A stretch of 64,000 bases of DNA from Bacillus pinisoli. GTDB taxonomy: Bacteria > Bacillota > Bacilli > Bacillales > SA4. Below are positions 36,730-45,401 of the stretch, one piece after another. The first letter of the stretch is position 1. Every line of letters starts with the position of its first letter. Location: assembly GCF_023036475.1 (NCBI RefSeq), contig NZ_JAJQKI010000016.1, positions 1-64,000 on the forward strand, read 5' to 3'. Both the position numbers and the translations under genes were made by a program. The notes under the pieces are model-generated. The model did no database searches. It was not told the origin of the DNA and worked only from the letters and a program-made list of their open reading frames with translations.

Positions 36730-37131
36730 TTAGTTCATTGATAAATTTATTATGTCATTCGTTACGTTTCCTTCACCTATTGCTTGAATATGTATATGGT
36801 CTTGAAGGTAAGGCTTATCAATGTTCCAAGTAAAAGAAAAGTTATCATCTCTCTCGTTTTCCTTAATGTCATAGCCTATTAGTTTTCTTTCTGTCCATTT
36901 TTGAGTACCAGTAGGAATTAACCAAAATAAGACAGTTTCCGTGTGTTCCGCTTTAATTTTAAAGGTTATTTCTTTTGTGGCTTTAGGTATCTGTATCCAA
37001 TTCCCATTACTAGAGTAGTCTGTACTAATACTTAAAATCCTTGGATTAGGTGTTTGCGAAGGAATATCTTGACTGAAATTTGATTGAAATGCGGTTAAGA
37101 TATTCAGAGCAAAAAATAATTTTAATATCAT
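36730..37131 (-). CDS. Secreted protein of unknown function
   Basis: This 133-residue protein has a short hydrophobic N-terminus (MILKLFFALNILTAFQS) that could be a signal peptide cleaved before FSQD. A beta-rich body follows with TKEITFKIKAEHTETVLFWLIPTG and many aromatic residues, resembling a small immunoglobulin-like domain. I do not recognise the family. The ATG at 37131 follows GAGGTGA; the GTG at 37140 is less likely. It ends 27 bp upstream of the next minus-strand gene's stop and could be co-transcribed with it. Confidence 0.6.
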   Translation of the reverse strand: MILKLFFALNILTAFQSNFSQDIPSQTPNPRILSISTDYSSNGNWIQIPKATKEITFKIKAEHTETVLFWLIPTGTQKWTERKLIGYDIKENERDDNFSFTWNIDKPYLQDHIHIQAIGEGNVTNDIINLSMN

Positions 37132-37167
37132 AGCTTTCACCTCAATAGGTAGTATTTACTTAATTAG

Positions 37168-37944
37168 TTAACGGCAGCATATTTTGGCTAAACGTCGTAT
37201 CTCTTCGCTTAGTTTTTGATTCACGGGATACACTTCTTCTATGAAGCTTAAAATACGTAGTGCAGATTCAGGTACATGATCATATCCCTGTACCATGTCT
37301 GCAATCATTTCCGCGAAACGAGGATATCTTTTTTCCAGGCGCCTCTCGTTTCCGAAAGGATCAGGAAAGTAATCCACCTCTTGCTCTATCAAATGAAGTA
37401 CGGATAAAATCCTGTCCACAGCATAACCTTGTACAAACCTCGTCGCTGATAGGCGCTCTCCCCTGGCAAAGCGGCCGAGTCCCACATAGAGATTAGTTAA
37501 AGCTTCGTTCAAAGGATGGTATAAGGAGTCTTTTTGGGGGCTGGGTATCGGGTTGGAAGGTTTTGAAATTCCCGTATTGTTGTAGGAGGGATCCTTCCAA
37601 ATGACTCTCCCTTCCGTATAAGAACCATTAATTAGCTCCGATTCCTCAAATACCGCATATTCACCAAAAATGCCGTCCTCAAACAGAATTTTATAGCCAA
37701 TCTCCGAATTCTTAAAAGAATAAGCTAAAGGGTGAACATCTTCTAGCCAATCCAAATGGTCGATATATCTACTTTTCTGATCATGCCTAACAATGACAAA
37801 GAAATCCAAATCAGAATAAGCGTCCAGCCGAGCAGTCTCGATTCCAACGGAACCAACGCCTAATAATAATAGTGCACCCCCTTTTCTTTCGAGCGATTTG
37901 CCAATCTCATCGAGCCGATGCAACAGCATTTCTGTTCTCAACAT
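37168..37944 (-). CDS. Nucleotidyltransferase-domain protein (antibiotic adenylyltransferase-like)
   Basis: This 258-residue protein has the polymerase-beta-type nucleotidyltransferase motif GVGSVGIETARLDAYSDLDFFVIV at about 26-49 (GS and the metal-binding D-x-D pair), followed by a mixed domain and a helical C-terminus (RFARGERLSATRF; HLIEQEVDYF). Aminoglycoside and lincosamide adenylyltransferases share this layout; I cannot name the substrate. GGAGGAC sets the start at 37944. Base composition is more GC-rich than the neighbours, suggesting acquisition by transfer. An intrinsic terminator in its own leader suggests inducible attenuation. Confidence 0.72.
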   Translation of the reverse strand: MLRTEMLLHRLDEIGKSLERKGGALLLLGVGSVGIETARLDAYSDLDFFVIVRHDQKSRYIDHLDWLEDVHPLAYSFKNSEIGYKILFEDGIFGEYAVFEESELINGSYTEGRVIWKDPSYNNTGISKPSNPIPSPQKDSLYHPLNEALTNLYVGLGRFARGERLSATRFVQGYAVDRILSVLHLIEQEVDYFPDPFGNERRLEKRYPRFAEMIADMVQGYDHVPESALRILSFIEEVYPVNQKLSEEIRRLAKICCR

Positions 37945-37973
37945 TAAAAGTCCTCCTTTTGGTTTAAGAATGC

Positions 37974-38011
37974 AAAAAGGGTCCAACCTACTTTTCAGCG
38001 AGGTTGAACCC
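37974..38011 (-). terminator. Leader terminator (attenuator) before the nucleotidyltransferase gene
   Basis: Reading the minus strand, GGGTTCAACCT (38011-38001) pairs with AGGTTGGACCC (37989-37979; one G-U pair) around an 11-nt loop, then TTTTT. It ends 30 nt before the start codon. No minus-strand gene lies upstream to be terminated. A competing small hairpin AACC/GGTT just upstream, and a start-stop codon pair ATGTAA at 38022-38017, could act as antiterminator and sensor. The rest of 38023-38286 holds no gene that I can support. Confidence 0.6.
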
Positions 38012-38221
38012 AAAGGTTACATTGCCTTTATTTTCCTAAAGTTATTTTACCATGAACCTTACTTTCTTTCTACCGACAATGATTTATTTTATGTACGGTT
38101 TTTTCTCAGTCCTTGTTCCTTTTCAAGCTTTATAGTTGAGGCCTTCCCATCCAATTAAAGCCACATTCTATTCTTAACCGATGCAAATGGAGCCATCTAG
38201 AAGGAAATAATTGTTTAATGT

Positions 38222-38237
38222 TGAATATATATATTCA
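38222..38237. promoter_or_regulatory. Perfect 16-bp palindrome before the panE-like/activator pair
   Basis: TGAATATATATATTCA is a perfect palindrome 50 bp before the ATG at 38287. Its half-sites TGAAT/ATTCA are those of the sigma-54 activator sites at 41000 and 48014 but in the opposite order, so it could be an autoregulatory site or simply a promoter-associated AT palindrome. Confidence 0.35.
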
Positions 38238-38286
38238 TAGAAAATTAACACTATTCTCAAAACTAAGCTTCAAAAGGGAGGATTTT

Positions 38287-39198
38287 ATGAATATCGTTGT
38301 TGTCGGTACAGGGGCAGTTGGAGGGTTTTTTGGAGGACTTTTACATAATAGTGGTGAAAACGTTACCTTTCTTGCGAGAGGGCAACATCTTCTTACTATG
38401 AAAGAAAGCGGTTTAAAATTAACAACTCACCAAGGTGAATACATCATAAATGGAACTTTTACCGATCAATATGAAGTCATCTCTGAGGCAGATTTAATTA
38501 TACTGGCTGTTAAATCAACTGAAACTAAAAATACACTAACAAAAATTAAGCCCTATATGAATGAGCGAAACTCATATATTTTAACTTTACAAAACGGAGT
38601 AGACAATGAAGAAATTCTTATTGAAGGTTTGGGTGTCGAGAGAGTATTAGCGGGCTCTTCTTATCTATCTTCACAATTAAAAGAACCTGGACATGTTGTT
38701 CAGCATGGGAAACATGGACTAATAATAGGTGGTTTACATGAATCACAAGCAGAAACAGTTGAACGAATTGCTTCTGTATTCCAAAATGCAGGAATTAACT
38801 GCATGCTAACTGACAATATTATGAGAAAAAAATGGGAAAAACTTCTCTGGAACGTAGCCTTTAATCCACTATCAACTGTATCAGAAGCAACAGTTGGTGA
38901 AATTCTTGATCATGAAGATCTTAGGAAAGTTGCGGATCAAGTTCTTGACGAAGCCATTTTGATTGCTCAGTCGTTAGGTATTCCACTTAAGGATCATATG
39001 AAAGATAAAGTATTTGCCGACGCAAATTCAGTAAGAGAGCACAAAACATCTATGCTTCAGGACCGTATAAAAGGAAAACCTATGGAAATAGAGTCCCTTT
39101 GTGGTTTTTTTGTCAGAAAAGGTGAAGAGCTGCGTGTTGAAGTTCCTGTAATAAGAACCATTTATTCCTTGCTAACATTCATAGACGCAAGAGGGTGA
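38287..39198 (+). CDS. 2-dehydropantoate 2-reductase-family protein (PanE/ApbA-like)
   Basis: This 303-residue protein has an N-terminal NADP-binding VVGTGAVGGFFGG (about 5-17), a catalytic Lys in the KWEKLLWNVAFNPL segment, and a C-terminal GKPMEIESL motif. The family reduces ketopantoate or other 2-keto acids. It lies 4 nt before a sigma-54 activator gene and in a degradation region, so it may act on a pathway keto acid rather than in pantothenate synthesis. The start ATG is set by GGGAGGA. Confidence 0.87.
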   Translation: MNIVVVGTGAVGGFFGGLLHNSGENVTFLARGQHLLTMKESGLKLTTHQGEYIINGTFTDQYEVISEADLIILAVKSTETKNTLTKIKPYMNERNSYILTLQNGVDNEEILIEGLGVERVLAGSSYLSSQLKEPGHVVQHGKHGLIIGGLHESQAETVERIASVFQNAGINCMLTDNIMRKKWEKLLWNVAFNPLSTVSEATVGEILDHEDLRKVADQVLDEAILIAQSLGIPLKDHMKDKVFADANSVREHKTSMLQDRIKGKPMEIESLCGFFVRKGEELRVEVPVIRTIYSLLTFIDARG

Positions 39199-39202
39199 TA
39201 TT

Positions 39203-40873
39203 ATGATAGAAGAAAGGCTTGATCTAACCTTACATAATCATATTGTGACGACTGCCAATAACATCATAGTTTCCTTTCAAGTAAATAATGTAGATTTAGG
39301 GCCATCATTATCAATTGACTCTAATATTAAATCAATATTTGAACAATGGGATGAAAAGAGTTCCGAACTCATTCTAGCAGTATGGAATGGAACTCCGTTT
39401 ATGCTTATTTGTACTGAGTACCTCAACCATAATGGTCTAATGAAGATTTATATGATTCATGATGGTCAATATTTAATGGATGTAGAAAAACAGGTAAAAG
39501 AATTAAATGAATCTAATCGAGAGTTAGATGCCATTATCGAGAGTTCTTATGATGGCATCTATATAACCGATAAATTTGGGAATACGTTAAAGACAAACTC
39601 AGCCATTGAAAGAATTACTGGAATCCCCAAACATTATTATATTGGAAAGAATATTACTCATCTAATGAAAAGAGGGATATTGGAAGAATCAGTAACGCTT
39701 AAAGTTATTGAACAAAAGCAAACGGTATCGGTTGTTCAAAAGAACTTTAATCAAAAAGAAACGTTAATGACAGGTTCTCCTATTTTTAATGAAGAAGGCG
39801 AGATCGTAAAAATTGTTACGAATATCCGAGACTTATCTGAGTTAAATGAGGTTAATAGAGAACTTATTAAAGTTCAACAATTAAATGAGAAATATAAAGA
39901 AGAGTTAACGAGATTAAAAACAAATAAAACGATGGATCAGGATGTGATTCTAAAGAGCGACAAATTGATAGAGATATATAATATGGTGGAAAGGCTAGCA
40001 AATTTTGATACAACCATTCTTATTTTAGGTGAGACAGGTGTTGGTAAGGATGTGCTGGCAAGACATATTTATCGCATAAGTAATAGATCACAAGAGGGAC
40101 AACTTATTAAAATTAATTGTGGTGCTATTCCGAAGGAGCTACTAGAATCTGAACTATTTGGATATGATGCGGGTGCTTTTTCTGGAGCAAATCGTTCAGG
40201 TAAAGCTGGAATGTTTGAATTAGCCCATAAAGGGATGCTATTTCTAGATGAAGTAGGAGAGCTTCCATTGGACCTACAAGTGAAATTACTGCGAGCGATT
40301 CAAGAGAAAGAGATAATGAGGGTGGGCGGCACGAAGACTAAAAAAATTGATGTACGGCTTATTGCTGCAACTAATCGCGACTTGAAGGAAATGGTGAAAA
40401 AGGGTCAATTTCGTGAGGACTTATTTTATCGTTTGAATGTTGTTCCAGTATCTGTGCCACCTCTTAGAGAACGACAGGATGATATTCTTCCATTAGTTCA
40501 TTATTTTGTAGAGTCCTATAATAAGAAATACAGTGTAAATAAACTGCTACAAAAAGATCTTCATAATTTCTTCTACCATTATACCTGGCCTGGAAATGTA
40601 CGAGAGTTATCTAATTTATTAGAACGATTGGTGCTCACCGTCCCACATGAATTCCTTACTATAGAAGACCTCCCTACAGAATATAAAAAAGATCAGGACT
40701 ATCTACAGCTAGAGGGAGAAGAGATTTCCCTAAAAGAAACCGTTGAGCTTGCTGAAAAAAGTGCGCTGCAACGAGCAATGCTAAAATTTCGAACCACCTA
40801 CGAAATAGCTGATCATTTAAAGATAAGTCAGGCTTCAGTGGTGAGGAAACTTCAGAAATATGGCTTATCTTAA
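39203..40873 (+). CDS. PAS-containing sigma-54-dependent activator
   Basis: This 556-residue enhancer-binding protein has an N-terminal region of about 110 residues that I do not recognise, a PAS domain at about 112-215 (AIIESSYDGIYITDKFGN), an AAA+ domain, and a Fis-type helix-turn-helix at about 533-554 (EIADHLKISQASVVRKLQKYG). The AAA+ domain has Walker A GETGVGKD at 276-283, the sigma-54 contact loop GAFSGA starting at 324, and Walker B FLDEVGEL. No receiver is present, so the PAS or N-terminal region must sense the signal. Two -24/-12 promoters and shared upstream palindromes in the next 8 kb are its obvious targets. Confidence 0.93.
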   Translation: MIEERLDLTLHNHIVTTANNIIVSFQVNNVDLGPSLSIDSNIKSIFEQWDEKSSELILAVWNGTPFMLICTEYLNHNGLMKIYMIHDGQYLMDVEKQVKELNESNRELDAIIESSYDGIYITDKFGNTLKTNSAIERITGIPKHYYIGKNITHLMKRGILEESVTLKVIEQKQTVSVVQKNFNQKETLMTGSPIFNEEGEIVKIVTNIRDLSELNEVNRELIKVQQLNEKYKEELTRLKTNKTMDQDVILKSDKLIEIYNMVERLANFDTTILILGETGVGKDVLARHIYRISNRSQEGQLIKINCGAIPKELLESELFGYDAGAFSGANRSGKAGMFELAHKGMLFLDEVGELPLDLQVKLLRAIQEKEIMRVGGTKTKKIDVRLIAATNRDLKEMVKKGQFREDLFYRLNVVPVSVPPLRERQDDILPLVHYFVESYNKKYSVNKLLQKDLHNFFYHYTWPGNVRELSNLLERLVLTVPHEFLTIEDLPTEYKKDQDYLQLEGEEISLKETVELAEKSALQRAMLKFRTTYEIADHLKISQASVVRKLQKYGLS

Positions 40874-40943
40874 AATTTTTTTGAAGTCATAACCTAGCCA
40901 CAAAAAGAATACGCCTCCAAAAAAATTCAAAAATGTATTTATA

Positions 40944-40957
40944 ATTCAAAAATGAAT
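40944..40957. promoter_or_regulatory. Activator site ATTCA-N4-TGAAT, copy 1
   Basis: ATTCA-AAAA-TGAAT, a perfect 5-bp inverted repeat 109 bp upstream of the first sigma-54 promoter. An imperfect copy (ATTCA-AAAA-TGTAT) lies at 40925-40938. Confidence 0.6.
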
Positions 40958-40999
40958 CAATAGACAACTCTTTAATTATTAGAAAATATAGAATTTTTA

Positions 41000-41013
41000 A
41001 TTCACTTTTGAAT
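41000..41013. promoter_or_regulatory. Activator site ATTCA-N4-TGAAT, copy 2
   Basis: ATTCA-CTTT-TGAAT lies 52 bp upstream of the -24 element. It has the same arms and spacing as the sites at 40944 and 48014. Confidence 0.7.
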
Positions 41014-41065
41014 CAAGTGAAGAATTTGTGAAACTTAAACATGAATTCTTCACTTATTTTTATCT

Positions 41066-41081
41066 TGGCATGAATTTTGCT
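41066..41081 (+). promoter_or_regulatory. Sigma-54 (-24/-12) promoter of the ligase/Liv operon
   Basis: TGGCATGAATTTTGCT fits the TGGCAYRNNNNTTGCW consensus at every defined position. It lies 92 bp before the acyl-CoA ligase start. Confidence 0.88.
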
Positions 41082-41172
41082 TTATATTTTACTAAAGAGG
41101 TTTGTGGATTTTACGAGTAAGCAATGACTTGTTTACCTACAGACTGTAACCTAATTAAAAGGGGGAGCATGA

Positions 41173-42759
41173 ATGGAAAGACCTTGGTTAAAACACGTTG
41201 TTGAAGGAAACCCAAAGGAGATTGAAATACCCGAATTATCGTTGATAGATTTATTTCAGCAATCAGTTCAAAAATTTAAAGATCTCACTGCGATTACGTT
41301 TTATCATAAGACCTTAACATACGAGGAGCTTTACCACTGTGCTCAAAGGGTAGCGAGTTCTTTTGCGAAACGTGGTATTAAAAAGGGTGATCGTGTGGCC
41401 ATAATGCTTCCTAACTGTCCACAATATCCAATTACTTATTATGCTGCCTTAATGTGTGGTGCAACCATAGTCCAAATTAATCCTATGTATAAATCTACAG
41501 AACTACTCTATGTATTAAATGACTCAAACGCAAAGGCGTTAATTGTCTTAGATCAGTTGCTGCCGGTAGCTGAGAGTATTCTGGACCAAACACCAGTTAT
41601 TCACTCTATTTCTGTTTCCTTCGATAAAGAAAGTACATTTGACCAATTACTCAAGGACCCGGATTTTCAGTTACCTAGAGTGGAGATCAATCCTAGGGAG
41701 GACGTTGCAGTTCTTCAATATACAGGTGGAACAACTGGGCGATCGAAAGGGGCTATGCTTACCCATTACAATCTTGTTGCTAACACCCTTCAAAGTGCGG
41801 CTACAGCTCAAGTGAAAACTAGAGTTGGTGAGGAACGGGTACTTACAATCTCTCCATTATTCCACGTGTATGGAATGACAAGCGCCATGAATCTAACTTT
41901 CTATAATGGAGGCAATTTAATCTTAGTGCCTAAATTCGAAGTAGAACAAGTGGTGAAAATTATTGAGGACACAAAGCCAACTGCTTTTCCAGGTGTGCCA
42001 ACTATGTATATTGCCCTATTAAACTACTATAAAACCTATCAATTTGACCTTAGCTGTTTAACTACTTGCTCAAGTGGTTCTGCACCACTTCCAGTAGAGG
42101 TAATCAACCGCTTTAACGAGATTAGCGGAACATCAGTAGCAGAGGGATATGGTTTATCAGAAGCCTCTCCAGTTACTCACCGAAACCCAATTTCAGGATT
42201 GCAAAAGCGAGGAAGTATCGGGATTCCGATTCCAAATACAGATGCAAAAATTGTGGATATCGCTACCGGAGAAGAAGACCTACCCATTGGTGAGGTGGGA
42301 GAGTTAATCATTAAAGGTCCACAAATTATGAAAGGCTACCTCAATATGCCTGAGGAGACTGCCCAAACCATTCGAAATGGCTGGCTCTATACAGGGGATT
42401 TAGCTATGATGGACGCCGATGGATTTTTCTATATTGTTGGCAGAAAGAAGGAAATGATTCTGGCTAGTGGGTATAATGTATACCCGATTGAAGTAGAGGA
42501 TGTGATCTATAGTCACCCGAGTGTACTTGAAGCAGCAGTGATTGGAGTACCTGATGAATATAGAGGAGAGACGGTAAAAGCCATCATTGTTTTAAAAGAA
42601 AACGAAACATTATCGGACACAGATTTGATGCAATTTTGTCGCGAAAGATTAGCAGCCTATAAGGTGCCAAGTGAAGTATTGTTTGTTGATGAGTTACCAA
42701 AAACGGCAGTAGGAAAGATTCTAAAGAGAAAATTAAAAGAACTATACACTACGAGGTAA
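41173..42759 (+). CDS. Fatty-acid/carboxylate CoA ligase (AMP-forming)
   Basis: This 528-residue ANL-superfamily ligase has the P-loop-like YTGGTTGRSKGAML (about 178-191), GYGLSEASPVTH, YTGDLAMMDADGFFYIVGRKKEMI and the C-terminal catalytic Lys in PKTAVGKILKRKL. It activates a carboxylic acid to its CoA thioester with ATP; members with this layout prefer medium or long chains. It is first in the sigma-54 operon that also encodes a Liv-type importer, so the imported compound is probably the substrate. AAAAGGGGGAGC precedes the start. Confidence 0.9.
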   Translation: MERPWLKHVVEGNPKEIEIPELSLIDLFQQSVQKFKDLTAITFYHKTLTYEELYHCAQRVASSFAKRGIKKGDRVAIMLPNCPQYPITYYAALMCGATIVQINPMYKSTELLYVLNDSNAKALIVLDQLLPVAESILDQTPVIHSISVSFDKESTFDQLLKDPDFQLPRVEINPREDVAVLQYTGGTTGRSKGAMLTHYNLVANTLQSAATAQVKTRVGEERVLTISPLFHVYGMTSAMNLTFYNGGNLILVPKFEVEQVVKIIEDTKPTAFPGVPTMYIALLNYYKTYQFDLSCLTTCSSGSAPLPVEVINRFNEISGTSVAEGYGLSEASPVTHRNPISGLQKRGSIGIPIPNTDAKIVDIATGEEDLPIGEVGELIIKGPQIMKGYLNMPEETAQTIRNGWLYTGDLAMMDADGFFYIVGRKKEMILASGYNVYPIEVEDVIYSHPSVLEAAVIGVPDEYRGETVKAIIVLKENETLSDTDLMQFCRERLAAYKVPSEVLFVDELPKTAVGKILKRKLKELYTTR

Positions 42760-42772
42760 AAGGAGGCTGGAG

Positions 42773-43636
42773 ATGGATATTTTATTGCAACAGATATTTA
42801 ATGGGCTCACTATTGGAAGCGTTTACAGTTTGGTCGCATTAGGACTTACCCTTGTTTATGGAATTCTTCATATTCCAAACTTTGCACATGGTGCTCTATA
42901 TATGGTTGGGGGATATATTACTCTTATTTTCATGGAAAGTTTTGGTATTCATTATTGGTTAGCCATTTTTGTTTCAGTGGTCGTTGTGGGTTTACTAGGT
43001 GTACTAATGGAACGTTTAGTCTTTAATCCATTACGACATTCTCCACCGATTCACGATAAGATTGCGGCAATTGGGATCCTGTTATTTTTGGAAGCCCTTG
43101 TCCAATTAGTATGGGGTGCTGAATATCGTAGAATGATCTCTCCATATGATAAAGTTGTTGAAGTGTTGGGCTTAACTGTAACGATACAAAGGTTATTGAT
43201 TGTGTTTACGGCTGTCATTGTGATGGTGCTCTTGTACTTATTTTTGAAGAAGACGATGACCGGGGCGGCCATTATTGCTATGTCACAAAATCGTGAAGGT
43301 GCTTTCTTGGTTGGTATTAATGCTAATAAGGTAGCCATGATGACCTTCTTTATCTCTGGTGCGTTAGCTGCTGTCGCTTCATCCATTTCTTCACCTATTA
43401 ATCTAGTATTCCCTGGAATGGGGCATCTAGTTATTCTAAAAGCTTTCGTCATCATCATTATTGGGGGAATGGGTAGTATTCCAGGAGCCATTATTGGAGG
43501 TTATATTATCGGTTTCTCAGAAAGCTTAAGTGCTACTTTTATTTCAAATGATTATAAAGACTTAATTGCGTTTTTACTTTTAGTGATTATCTTAACGATT
43601 AGGCCAAAAGGATTGTTTGTAAAGGGGGTTCAATGA
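42773..43636 (+). CDS. livH: Branched-chain-amino-acid-type ABC permease LivH
   Basis: This 287-residue integral membrane protein has about eight hydrophobic segments and the LivH-type N-terminus LLQQIFNGLTIGSVYSLVALGLTLVYGI. IIGGMGSIPGAIIGGYIIG is the coupling-helix region. It forms the transport channel with LivM. Its last 4 nt (ATGA) overlap livM. In this context, next to a CoA ligase, the family may import aromatic or short acids rather than amino acids. Confidence 0.9.
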   Translation: MDILLQQIFNGLTIGSVYSLVALGLTLVYGILHIPNFAHGALYMVGGYITLIFMESFGIHYWLAIFVSVVVVGLLGVLMERLVFNPLRHSPPIHDKIAAIGILLFLEALVQLVWGAEYRRMISPYDKVVEVLGLTVTIQRLLIVFTAVIVMVLLYLFLKKTMTGAAIIAMSQNREGAFLVGINANKVAMMTFFISGALAAVASSISSPINLVFPGMGHLVILKAFVIIIIGGMGSIPGAIIGGYIIGFSESLSATFISNDYKDLIAFLLLVIILTIRPKGLFVKGVQ

Positions 43637-44637
43637 TGACGACATTATTAAACAAGAGAAGCTTGTCAATTGGGTTGTTAGTAGTTGCCATCATCATTCC
43701 TCTTGTTACTGAAAATCAGTATTATTTACACATCTTTTCATCAGTGTTTATTTGGACAATTGCTGTATATGGTCTAAATATGATTGGGGGATTTACAGGA
43801 CAGCTCTCTTTAGCACACGCTGGTTTCTTTGCAATAGGTGCATATGGTCTCGGAGTATTAACGGTTAAAGTAGGTCTGAATTTCTGGTTATCGTTTATTC
43901 TCGCGATTATCTTGACTACCATTTTAGGGTTTTTAATCGGCTTAATTGCCTTACGTACAAAGGAGCATTTCTTTGCAATCTACACGCTATGTGTAGGCTA
44001 TATCATCTACTTAATTATTTACAAATGGGAAGCGGTTACAGAAGGAGTAAGAGGTTTAATTGGGATCCCAGCACCTGCAGCAATTGGACCGATTACATTC
44101 GATTCTCCTAAATCTGTCTATTACCTAATGTTGTTCTTCCTGTTGCTTTCAATCTTTCTGTTTAAACGCATTATTGATTCTTTAGTTGGTCGAACTTATA
44201 TAGCGATACGAAATAGTGAAGAGCTGGCTCAAACAATTGGAATTGAAACAATGAAGCAAAAATTAATTTCATTTGTGTTATCAACTTTCTTTGCGGGATT
44301 AGCAGGGGCATTATACGCTTCGTTTATTCGCTTTATTGGACCTGATATTTCATACATTAGCATTACCTTTGATATGCTGATGTACTTATTAGTGGGCGGA
44401 ATAGGAACTCTTTCAGGACCATTAGTGGGAACCTTATTGATTATTTGGATATCACAATATTTACAATTTCTACAAGACTATCGAATGCTTATTTTCGGAC
44501 CAATACTAGTGTTATTAGTTATTTTTTATCCTCGTGGAATTTCTGGTGGGGTACAGACTTGGATGGCCAATCGAAAGCGTAAAAAATCTAAACTACAAAT
44601 CCCCCAAAATTCTGTAGTAGTAAAGGAGGAACAATAA
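43633..44637 (+). CDS. livM: Branched-chain-amino-acid-type ABC permease LivM
   Basis: This 334-residue membrane protein has about nine to ten hydrophobic segments. GLNMIGGFTGQLSLAHAGFFAIGAYG is the family signature near 50-75, and GGIGTLSGPLVGTLLI is the coupling region near 250-270. A basic C-terminal tail follows. It pairs with LivH. The stop overlaps the livG start by one base (TAATG). Confidence 0.9.
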   Translation: MMTTLLNKRSLSIGLLVVAIIIPLVTENQYYLHIFSSVFIWTIAVYGLNMIGGFTGQLSLAHAGFFAIGAYGLGVLTVKVGLNFWLSFILAIILTTILGFLIGLIALRTKEHFFAIYTLCVGYIIYLIIYKWEAVTEGVRGLIGIPAPAAIGPITFDSPKSVYYLMLFFLLLSIFLFKRIIDSLVGRTYIAIRNSEELAQTIGIETMKQKLISFVLSTFFAGLAGALYASFIRFIGPDISYISITFDMLMYLLVGGIGTLSGPLVGTLLIIWISQYLQFLQDYRMLIFGPILVLLVIFYPRGISGGVQTWMANRKRKKSKLQIPQNSVVVKEEQ

Positions 44638-45401
44638 TGCTAGTTCAAGTAAAGGGATTAACTAAAAACTTTGGTGGTTTAACTGCCGTTGATGAAGTGG
44701 ATTTTGAAATTGAAAAAGGAAAAATTACTGCAATAATCGGACCGAATGGAGCAGGTAAGTCTACTTTCTTTAACTTAATTAGTGGGTTTCATCAACCTTC
44801 TTCAGGTTCAGTTATATATGACGGAAATGATATTACCAAGTTGAAATCCTATCAAATTGCAAAGCTAGGTGTTGCAAGAACCTTTCAAACAACAAATCTG
44901 TTTGAACAATCAACTGTTCTTGACAACGTGATTGTTGGCCATCGATTAAGGACAAAGTCTAATTTATTTGATGCCATTTTTAATACTCCTAGATTGAAAA
45001 GGGAAGAAAAGGAAAGTAGAGAGAAGGCATATGAAGTACTAGATTTTGTTGGGTTAACTGATTTAGCTGACCAACCAGTAGCGGGAATCTCCCAAGAGGC
45101 AAAAAAACGAACGGCATTCGCACTGGCGTTGGCTACTAGTCCTTCCATTGTGTTTCTTGATGAACCGGCAGCTGGAGTGAATCCGGAGGAAACAGAAGGG
45201 TTGGCGGCACTTATTAAAAAAATGGTCAACAAAGGAATCACAGTTTGCTTGATTGAGCACAAGATGCAAATGATTATGAATCTAGCAGATAAGATTATGG
45301 TTCTAAACTATGGCAAAAAAATTGCTGAAGGTACTCCGGATGAAATAAAAAATAACAAAGTGGTAATTGAAGCCTATTTGGGAGGTGGGGACGTTGCTTA
45401 A
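44637..45401 (+). CDS. livG: ABC transporter ATP-binding protein LivG
   Basis: This 254-residue ATPase has Walker A GPNGAGKST (36-44 region), a signature region that is altered (GISQEAKKRTAFALAL, where LSGGQ would be expected), Walker B IVFLDEPAAGVNP and the switch His in CLIEHKM. The divergent signature is within what is seen in LivG-type subunits but is worth noting. It provides half of the ATPase heterodimer with LivF. Confidence 0.9.
   Translation: MLVQVKGLTKNFGGLTAVDEVDFEIEKGKITAIIGPNGAGKSTFFNLISGFHQPSSGSVIYDGNDITKLKSYQIAKLGVARTFQTTNLFEQSTVLDNVIVGHRLRTKSNLFDAIFNTPRLKREEKESREKAYEVLDFVGLTDLADQPVAGISQEAKKRTAFALALATSPSIVFLDEPAAGVNPEETEGLAALIKKMVNKGITVCLIEHKMQMIMNLADKIMVLNYGKKIAEGTPDEIKNNKVVIEAYLGGGDVA

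Noticed and set aside
43051-43491. 146-codon minus-strand frame inside livH
   Set aside because: It mirrors hydrophobic codons of livH and has no supporting start site or motif.
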